From assembly GCA_950295325.1 (NCBI GenBank), contig OX485806.1, positions 13,642,001 through 13,706,000 on the forward strand: 64,000 nucleotides of DNA, read 5' to 3'. Both the position numbers and the translations under genes were made by a program. The stretch is from Polytrichum commune (Eukaryota; Streptophyta; Polytrichopsida; Polytrichales; Polytrichaceae). Every line of letters starts with the position of its first letter. Within the stretch, counting starts at the first letter, position 1. Below, one piece after another: positions 55,061-64,000 of this stretch. The notes beneath the pieces are model-generated. The model was not told where the DNA came from. It saw only the letters and a program-made list of their open reading frames with translations, and did no database searches.

Positions 55061-57689
55061 TGAGCAACTTTGCCCATTGGAAAACAATTTCCAAGGCTGA
55101 CACATGTATGTGTGTGTGTGTGTGTTTGTTTGTTTATTTATTTATATATTTATTTATACAGTACTACTAAGAAAGTCTATTTTTCTCTTCTTTATGAGAT
55201 AACTTAATATTGTTCAGCCACATGGGACTTGGGGCCCTGGAATATGTCATTATATCTTGGGGGGTTTGAATAAAGTACGAATCTCTTTTACTATTCATAT
55301 ATTTAGGCTGACATTTGAAAATTTGAGTGGAGTTATACTCCCGGCATTATTCACATGGATCACTATTCACCTCGGTACTATTCACATGATACATTGTTCA
55401 TCCCGGTATTAATCACTGAAAATGGTATTGATAGCAACATTATCACTAAAATACCTATTCATTATTCATAATAATAACTTGATTATATTCAACACTATTC
55501 TTATTATTCGTACCGGCACTATCCATTATTCTTACTTGAGTCAATTTCTTCCCATTTTCTAAGTTTCTTCCCATGCAGGTAAGATAGTGAAGAGCAATGT
55601 CAGATGCTAAATATAGAGAGGAACACAACCACGCAGTTGAATAATGTTATGAAATGAAAAAAACTTATTTCATTGCCAAAAAATATACAAGACCACCAGA
55701 CCTGAGAAAAAAACCAGGGACACTCGCTTGGGTCTCAGCTACTGCTAAGTTAGTTAATCATGGGATCATAGTGGACATCCTCATCGACTATCTAAAGTCT
55801 TGTTGTTCTTTTGTATTGATCTTGGAATAATACTTTAAATGTTTGTGCTAGGAGAATATCAACCAGTTTGCATCCAAAAGTAAGAATATATTAAATAAGG
55901 TTGGTGTTTGGTGACATGCCCACTTTATGTATACATGCAAAATGTCAAGCACGCAACTAATTGGATTCAGTAAAGGGACTCATGCACGCACATGCCATCC
56001 TTCAACAATGTAATAACATACTTTCTTGGGACCATGTGATCCCAACGGGTGCATCCAAGAAAGTTTCAAAAGTGCTCTCTTCTTTCAAGTCCTAACGGCT
56101 TATATGTTCTTTGGCTAAGTAATGAACATGATTTCTTTGTCTAATTTGAGTTTGAAACATTTAAACAAAACATTAGGGAATGAGGGCCATGGATTCATGG
56201 CATGCATGTAAACTCATCAAATTGAAGATGAAAACAAAATTAAAACTCAAAGATTACCTTTTGAGATGATTAGACCTCATTCGAGTTTCTTCATGGACCA
56301 AACATGGTAGAGTGAACAAAATATGTACCCTATCATTTTGAAGAGGCAAGTAGCCATGTAATCCAAAACAATAATAATGACTCATATTTAGGTTACGAAT
56401 AAGGTGGGTGATTATTATTCCATAAATATTTTGCAAACCACATGAATTACATCCATAGAAGTAGATTCTAAGGTTTGTAGAATCTACTTCCATACTTATT
56501 GGTTTTCGAAAAGCAAGAGTGAAGTAGACCTCAAGAAAATTTACTTGACTTCAAAGTTTGTGGTGCACTAATATACAATATGATCTTGTCAAATATTTTA
56601 ACTATACACTTAATTCATAACAAATTTCTAAATGAAATAAATTTAAGCTCAAATCCACCACTTAGTTTAGGAGGTACTCCATACATATCTCCATAACACT
56701 AATGAGGCATAAATTTTGTACTATATTTGGTTCAAACCCACTGGAGGGCTCCATGACCTCATAATGACATTTTTTTTTATAGAATTGAGCCTACTTCTCT
56801 TATAGTTTATGTATATGTATCACAATTGAAGGGTGGACCACTTTTCTTGTTCACTTCACCATGTTGTGACCCGACTTCAAATTTGAAACTTGAGCAAATT
56901 ACAGGCCAAGTGACCAAGTCCTAATTAAAAGCCCATTGATCAAGAACAATAATCATCATCTTCAAATCTTCATGACATCCGATTGAAGTACATCGTTCAA
57001 CATATTGGCCAGATGTTACATCACGGTGCTTGATGCACCCCTAACCTAGATAAGAGACACCGTAACCTAGAAGCAACTAGACTCAACATTGCTCAGGACC
57101 TCTACCCTTTCCCGTGGGATGCCAAAATAACCAATGTAGATGTCGAAACCTTAGTGTATCCAAACTAAATATGGACCCGGGCAAGTGAACACACGTCGTG
57201 AGCTAAGCAATGTTATGGAATGTTGTATACGGGACATAGTATTCATTAGTATTAGAATTATATTTTGTGGAACCTAGTAGCTAACCGTATGCATGGTCAT
57301 GTCTCAGCAGATGAGCGGTTTGGTTAGTTAACTATTTGAACATTTTGGCCACAGTGCAGATTGCTTGAGGAATCACATGTTGATATTTCATGGGTTATGG
57401 AAATTTTGCATGCTATTTGTTCATACATTGATATTGCAGAATTTGCACTGTGCAAGGGCAGCCAACCAGTGGTAACTGTAAGATAGGTTGATGAAGCAAG
57501 TGCCAACCTCTGTAATTCAATGCAGATTATAAGCCAATGAACTTCAGCCTATTTTGAAGGATTTTCATTTTGCACAAGAATTTATGTTTGAAGAGTACCT
57601 CATTTTAAATCTGATTGACGAATCTGAAAATCATTCGACAAAAAATTCTTCTAGCTGGTGTTTGAACCGCACCAATTATCCCAAGTAGT
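55061..57689. other. Gene-free DNA
   Basis: A (TG)n/(TTTA)n block lies at 55107-55160. The repeated motif ATTATTCA/ACTATTCAC occurs at 55340-55530. Otherwise AT-rich with no supported gene. Confidence 0.4.
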
Positions 57690-57875
57690 GCATGCTACTA
57701 TTTGGAGTTAGGCAGTGCAATAACGTCTTACTCAGGAGTTTCATTTTTCCTAACGAACATTCAATAGGTTGTTCGGACATTATGGAATATAAATGACTTT
57801 TTTTGGTAAAACATTAGATTCTCATTAAATAATTATAGCACTGTGCAACTCCAAATTAGTAGCACGCAGTAATTG
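57690..57875. mobile_element. Diverged MITE of the 32615-32832 family
   Basis: Short inverted ends GCATGCTACTATTTGGAGTTA and CAACTCCAAATTAGTAGCACGC; interior as in 48817-48990. The pairing of GGAGTT/AACTCC with GTGCTATAA-type words is the family signature. Confidence 0.6.
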
Positions 57876-59132
57876 GGATAATCAATCAATGTGGCAGGCA
57901 CATCATAGAAAATGAAATGTATTTGTTGCATTGTTTACAATCATCCATGTCATATCCAAAGTTGAATGTTAAAAGCTCAACTGTAATGTCGAAACACTTT
58001 ACTCTATTGCCAAAAACTTATACAATTCCACTAGATCTTGAAATGGTGTAACACGGTGTAACAAGACAAACTCACGAAGGGTAATATGACTCCTAAGCAT
58101 GGTTCATTAAGCTAACATACGTTGGCTTGAGAAAAAGATTGTAGTTGGACCAAAAGTTTAGGAGGTTGTTGGCTCCCCACTATGCATCAAAATTGTCCAT
58201 CATTTCTTTGTAGTTGGAGGGCTCTTACATGATCGTAAGGGCTTTGACCCATGCAAGCATGGCATACTCAAGAAGGCCTTACAAAAAAATTATAAATTAA
58301 AGAACTAATTTAAAAACAATTGAGGCACTTTTTATGTATCTCGTTCAAGTGGCACACCCCCATTGGCTAAGAGGGGCTTACCATTGACACAAACATTGAC
58401 CTTGTATTTCAACCTTCCTTTTGCCCTTATTTTGTGTCTTGCAAGAATGTGCACAAATTGTATCAGCCTCATCATTGATGATTTTTGGATGGTTTTTTTC
58501 CTTGAGAAATTCAATCATCGCCCTTCACCATTATTTGTTGTCATAAGACCTTTTACCATGAGTAATCGTGTCACAACAAATTCCAAGTCCAACCTTCAAT
58601 AGCTCAACACCAACACCAAACCTATGACCACCCACATGAAAGAAGCATGAAAAGTTGGGGCTTTCCTTTTAAAACACAAATCTTAGACATCCAAGGATGT
58701 TTGGATTTATGGGTGTTGTTATGAATGAGAAAATTTTCAAAGTCCTAAACATGTGTTCTAAAATAAAACCCTCCCATTCATTTAAATGATCATACTAGGG
58801 TTGGTGTTCGTGTTGGGCTACCTTGCACATGCGGTTATTAGCTTAAGCCTCAACAAAACCTGATAAGGTAGATAGAACCGCTACTGACACCTTAAGCAAT
58901 TTCGCATAATTGTGGTACAAATGTGATAATGGAGTGATTTTTACAGTGCCCAATCTTGCAATTAGACAAACCATGTAAAAAAAAAAAAAAAAAGCAACAC
59001 CAAAAGCATCCCAAGGAGCAAAAAATATCACGATGTTTACCCAAAAAAATCATAATTTTTTTCGAACTATTGAAATTACAATAAATTTCCAAAGGCAAGA
59101 TTCTCTTCCAACCTATATTCACAGCATAAGAG
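57876..59132. other. Gene-free DNA; first part of a split dispersed repeat
   Basis: From about 58890 the sequence matches 49250-49440. A run of 16 A is at about 58978-58993. No gene. Confidence 0.4.
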
Positions 59133-59680
59133 CAAGGTTGTGCAAATGGACGTGATGCTGCCCTTGGCCATCACATTACATCACATTGGAACGTGACATC
59201 CTTGACGTGATGATTTTTTATCGCAACAATTTTTTGTAGAATTTTGTATACTTTTTTGGTCCACTACTCTAGTCAATTGCTACTAACAACCAACTTCTTA
59301 AAAACATCAAAAAAATAATTGGACCATTAGATCTTGTTGAATGCAAGATAATGGTCCAAAACTTTTGGAATTTTTTATTTTCCTTTTATTTTCCTAGAAG
59401 TCGATTGCTACTAGCAATCGACTAGCCAGTCAATTGCAACAATCAATTTAGAGCAATCAACTGCTCCTAGTGATTTGCTATGTTGACTATTCTTTTGTGG
59501 TCGGCCACCGTGTCGCCCCCAAACTGTTGACCAAGGAGTTGACTTCATCAGTTTACTCATGGATAAACTGTTGGAATTACCCTCCTGTTGTAGTGATATT
59601 TTTGGGTTTAGTGCCACGTTGCCATCACAAGATGTGATGCAACGTGACGCGACATGACGGACTCTAACATGAATTCCTTG
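59133..59680. mobile_element. Non-autonomous hAT-type element
   Basis: 548 bp inserted into the dispersed repeat also present uninterrupted at 49250-49670, which fixes its borders. The ends are CAAGG...CCTTG and the flanks CATAAGAG (59125-59132) and CATACGAG (59681-59688) are an 8-bp duplication with one change. Subterminal words ATCACATTACATCACATT and GATGTGATGCAACGTGACG are inverted relatives. The open frame within (59411-59683) has no domain. Confidence 0.78.
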
Positions 59681-59688
59681 CATACGAG

Positions 59689-62659
59689 ACCTTATTTCCG
59701 ATAACTAGTAGACAAAAACTTGAGTACAATCAGTGCGCTTTTCAAAGAACCCAAATTAATGCCCTTTTAACTTACCTCTTCCATCATGTTAAATGTGATG
59801 ATATGTGTGAAAGTTCACGGCTTTAGGAGACTCTATATATTAAGATTGGGGGGTTATCAAAAATGGGTCTATCTACCATAGTGTGATTGACACATGGGAA
59901 AGTCCATTAGGCTAGTAGGACCCATAGATTTCGTAAGGGAAGCCGTTTTTTTCACAAGCTCAATTCTTCATGGCTCTACAAAGAGTGCATTTTGCGAGAA
60001 GTGAAAGACCAAGTCTAATAGAACTTATAAGTTGTACATGTGGACCCCAAATTTTGATCATGACACCGACCTACTAGCCTGCAAAAGAAGTTGGTTATGT
60101 GTCGGCACCTAGCACGGACATCACATGAACGCTCAAGTAACCTAGCTCACAAATTGTTGGCCAAGTCTTAATTCACGACTCACGTGGGCCTTGTGTGGTC
60201 ATTCTTCTTAATCGGAAACCTATATGATATTTGAGTGGGGATATCACAAGGCTTCTAGTTATGGATGGACACCAAAAAAAAAGACATGTGTTATGATGAC
60301 ATTGGACTATGTGTTCAAAATATCAACACCAATCTAGGTCGAATAGGTAACACAATTGGGAGGGCCTAGGATGTGGTCATCTAAAGAACGTGATCGGAGA
60401 ATTGGCCTACGAGTTTATAACTCATGTTGAAGTAAGATGAGTGTATTATCAAAACTTGGATTTATTTACTTTTCAGTTAATTCAAGTGTATGGACAAATT
60501 TGTCAAATAACTTTCAAGTTATCTAAATTTCATGGAAGGCATGTGAATCTTTGGTGATTAATTGAACATAATGACATTGCAACTCGGGGGGGGGGGGGTG
60601 CAGTGTGTTAAAAAGTTAAGGATATAGGTGCAAACAACCACTATTTTATAGGAGGGTATTACTTTCAATTCTCTTCTTTTTTTCACATGCTATCATTATG
60701 TAAATTTCTACTTTGGGTTAATAGAAAAATGGCTTGCATTACTTATAATTCTAGATTACCTATTATTCCATACCCTACAGTACTTTAAAGATGTCTAGTG
60801 CCATTTTTGATACCCTATACTATTATCATTTGTTCGCACGTATATTGCTACTCCAACCAATGACTACCCCCCCCCCCCCCCCCGAGCATTGCAATATAGT
60901 GAAATTGAAATGATATCATATTGGTTTGTTACATATGTCTAATCAAATGATAAATCATGAAAATTATTTGAAATTTTATTTCTAATAAATATCATAGTTA
61001 TGTCTATGTGTACAATTTTCTCAATGGATCATGTACTATATAACTCAAACATGTTGTAATTTCGGATTGGACTTGGTGTAAGTTTACTTGAATATGAGGT
61101 TCAATATATTAATCGATTTATGAGTCCCAGAGAGCTGGGCATTTCTTGGTAAGAACTAAGCTTATATTCAAGCATAGTCATATTCAGAAAACATCCTCCA
61201 TATAGAGGCCATTCCATTCATATACATATCTTTGTACTTTTAACAAAAAACCGGGTGGGTGGGTGGGATCCCTCCTCATTCCAATACCATGCATGTCTTA
61301 GTAACTCTACTATATGGTGTAGTCATGTGTTAGCACCATCTATTGTATGCATTCCATACTCCCCTAACTCTATACCCTTTTCATTGTTTGAAATAACCTT
61401 GTATGTACTAAACAAGTTATAGTCAAAAACTTGAAAGAACCTTTGTCACCAAGTGCACTTCAAAATATAACCCAATAATCAATATATGTGTAAGTATTCA
61501 CTTTCTTCATCATGGAATACATACAATATATAAGCACTAAGTGTATGAACCCAAAAAGATAAGCAAAACCTAGGGATGTCGTTCAAAATTGTGAAGGGTA
61601 TGCCTCACCTGTGCCCATGCAACCAACCAACAAAAAATGAGGATTAGTCACGTACACGAGGTGAATAACAGCAGAACCCAATTGTTATCTATGTCACACA
61701 ATCATACAACAATACATCTTTTGATTTTGCATTACCACATACTCCAAAAAAGAGTATTTTACCTGTTCCTTTGCCATTGAGGTTTCTTGTGGGGCCGGAT
61801 AGAAGCACTTAGCTTGAACCACCCACTAGTTAACTTCCTCTAACCTAATCACAGAGTGTACCAAAGATAAACGCCTAGTGCGGTTTAACCTTTGAGTGAA
61901 AGGGTATTTTCTCAAGCCCTTGCTCTTATTATACGATTAGGTTTTCAACCTTGTCCGTAGATGCAATGATCAGAATCTATGGTGGACAGTAGTTAGGTAG
62001 AGCTCATTTAACTTTAGGGTACTTATCCTTTGAAGATTATATTTACTGAGCTCAGTAATTTATGTATGGCAAAGTAAAAACATAGAGAGAGAGAGAGCCT
62101 CTATATTTTTTTGGATTTTGGTTCTGCAAATTAAAGATTTAATTTTTTTCTAGTGGTGACTTTTAATTGCATGTAAAAGAGCCGCTTCTAAAACTATATT
62201 ACTTGAAATTTTTAATAATTACATCACTGAAAATCATCATACATGGATAAAGTTTCATGCCACCTAGGATGGGGTAAGGTGAAACTGTAGAAAAACATTG
62301 CTTAGCCCATGAGTTTCCATTTCTAGTTGAATGGACAAATGGACTAAACTAGGGTAAAAGTATCATGCTTAGTTTAATGGGACCCAATCAAGAACAAATA
62401 TGAGAGGGACATTGGATTTTTACCACCTCGGGGGGGGGGCACTGGTGAAAAACGTAGGAACTACGTGAGATAAAATATAGGGTTTTGTATAAAAATTTGG
62501 TGTAAAATTTGTAAAATTATTAGATGTAGTATAGGGTGCTCTGGGATTGTGAAACATGATTATATGTAATATAGCATTTGACAAAACATGATTAAATTAC
62601 CTAAGTGGTACATATAAAATAGCATGGAGAAAAAGCGATAGTTTCAAAAATTAAATACT
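59689..62659. other. Gene-free DNA; second part of split repeat and another high-copy repeat copy
   Basis: The region 59689-59880 completes the split repeat. About 60205-60365 is a copy of the high-copy repeat (GACACCAAAAAAAAAGACATG; GACATTGGACTATGTG). G and C homopolymers occur at about 60588-60597 and 60868-60882. No gene is recognised. Confidence 0.4.
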
Positions 62660-62920
62660 TTGCCACCAAAATATGGCATGTTCTATATAGGAAGGGTTCA
62701 AAAGATAAGGGTGAAGGTTGGTACTAAGTGGGGCAATTGCTGGCAACCCATTGACTTGATAAAACGTGCAGTCCAGAACGGAAATAGAGAAACGCTCTTC
62801 CCAACTGCTATGGCTTACCTCCATTGGTTCAAAAAACAGCCAGGTCTCAACAAATATAAGTATGTTGAGAGTGTTGTGTGTGGGTTGATGTGGATGATAT
62901 TATCTCAACTGTGTCTCTAG
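62660..62920 (+). other. Unrecognised 86-codon open frame
   Basis: It starts MPPKYGMFYIG and contains GNCWQPIDLIKRAVQNGN and ETLFPTAMAYLHWFKKQPG, which reads more like real protein than most frames here. I do not recognise a family, and no splice partners or second copy were found. Probably chance or a gene relic. Confidence 0.15.
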
Positions 62921-63860
62921 TGTATGAATCAACTAGCAAAATCTACACCTTAGATGAGGTAGATGCAAACTCATTGATTGAGTTCATTTCAAATAAAAAA
63001 TAAAACATGCTAAATTTATACTATCTCACACATGTGGAGATATAATTTGGAAAAAGGGCTGAATGATCATTAGTATACCTTGAAATCTGTAGTAGTCATT
63101 TCAGTTCGAGTACCCTCATATCTCCCATATGTGTAAATGGTAGCCTAGCTAGTTTAGGTGGATTTTGCTTGCATGGCGTGGGATTTTCCTCCAATGTGTA
63201 GGATTGGAAGATCAAAGGCATCAATTGTAGGGCTTCTGCAAACCTTGTAAATGTGACTTTGAGACACATGTGGCTGGCCTGTTCCCTAAGACCTCAAGGT
63301 TTCTAACTGTGTTATCCAACACAACTTTTATTCGTTGGCTCGTGTTGCTTAATGACATGTAATTGCAATCTTTTGTTGTTATTGTTGAGTGTTTTGCTTT
63401 GCCCGGACTTCAGTGTGACCCTGAACCCTAAACCCTAGTAAATGTTTGTTTCTCTTACTCTGTACACGTGCTTCTAACGAGAATTCTACTGTATCATACA
63501 CTTTAAGGAATGGGGGCAATTAGGGGAAAAAAATTACATATAAGTAATATAGGGTACCATAAAATCGACCATCCAAGAATTTATAATTACCAATAGGGTG
63601 CAAATAATCACAAAAATTTACCATTATTTCAAAAATTAGCATTCCTTATAATCCTTTCTCATAGGTAAATAGCCCCCATTTTAATAGGTCATTATCGCAG
63701 GTGTATGCAAAATATACAAGGGAGTGCCCCCCCCCCGAGTTTACCACATCCCTCATGACTTTCATGAACCAAAATCACTAGTCGTATGTTAAATGATACC
63801 CATTGGTAATGGTTGTAAGAATTTTTGAGAATTTGTAGCTTACAATATTCAAATAAGGCC
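62921..63860. other. Gene-free DNA
   Basis: AT-rich. A CCCTAAACCCTAG stretch is at 63422-63436 and a C/G homopolymer at about 63728-63735. No gene. Confidence 0.4.
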
Positions 63861-64000
63861 GAAGCCACACGATCGGCAACACGCTGGGCGCTGCAGGCTA
63901 GGCCCGGCCATAGGCCCCTGCGAGCCACCTCACCCTGCCTAGGGAGCAGGCACCACACGGCAGGAACTTGCCGTTGTGTAAGGGAAGCTGCCAAAGAAGC
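63861..64000. other. GC-rich segment cut by the window end
   Basis: Composition rises abruptly (GCCGAAGCCACACGATCGG onward), with GGCAGG/CCTGCC and GGGCCT/AGGCCC words. It continues past the window. Probably the edge of a transposon or gene; it cannot be identified from this part. Confidence 0.3.

Noticed and set aside
54623-55105. 160-codon minus-strand open frame as a gene
   Set aside because: The repeat it covers has two other copies in the window in which the frame is not maintained, and it has no recognisable domain.
57660-57690. tRNA-like GTTTGAACCGCACC segment
   Set aside because: No A box or cloverleaf could be drawn upstream at the right distance.

Overview
The window is nuclear DNA of a flowering plant. 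The evidence is spliced genes with GT-AG introns, plant-type heavy-metal-associated (HMA) proteins, a plant PIF/Harbinger transposon with its Myb-like partner gene, and a very dense population of miniature inverted-repeat transposable elements (MITEs). I cannot name the species. The DNA is mostly AT-rich, with local GC islands at genes and transposon ends.

Only three host genes are well supported, and all three encode proteins with one HMA domain carrying an MCCxKC metal-binding loop. They are a single-exon gene on the minus strand (5074-5700, 208 aa), a three-exon gene on the plus strand (28852-31007, 301 aa) and a two-exon gene on the plus strand (51005-52724, 306 aa). The last two are close paralogues. 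Each opens with a separate 7-codon exon (MASRIRE or MATKFRE), continues with a near-identical HMA core, and ends with a conserved tail rich in L-x-R-S-N-S phosphosite-like motifs and an RRMPSFK...RYHDAEYI block. Both carry the same G-box/ABRE-like motif (GCCACGTGTCC) about 400-500 bp upstream of the start codon. None ends in a CaaX box, so they belong to the HPP side of the HIPP/HPP metallochaperone-like family.

The largest mobile element is a PIF/Harbinger transposon (about 6320-11060) lying some 620 bp upstream of the first HMA gene. It has an intact Myb/SANT-like gene (6672-7457) and a convergent DDE transposase (9398-10715) broken only by one extra base in a T run. Elsewhere I find two related long-arm foldback elements (20638-21919 and 31711-32576) and a third unrelated one (33868-34914). 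There are Tourist-like MITEs with TTA/TAA duplications (23196, 35114, 35615, 43421, 47306), a pogo-like MITE (44213-44658), a non-autonomous hAT element with an 8-bp duplication (59133-59680) and a decayed hAT transposase (39241-40096). A large set of MITEs shares CACTAAAT...ATTTAGTG palindromic termini.

Between these lie long gene-free stretches made of diverged dispersed repeats. One unrecognised family is present in at least ten copies, including one inside an intron of the second HMA gene and one that was the target of a foldback element. I found no tRNA, rRNA, CRISPR or bacterial-type feature. The most notable biology is the dispersed HMA paralogue trio and the layered, datable transposon insertions, not a new molecular machine.
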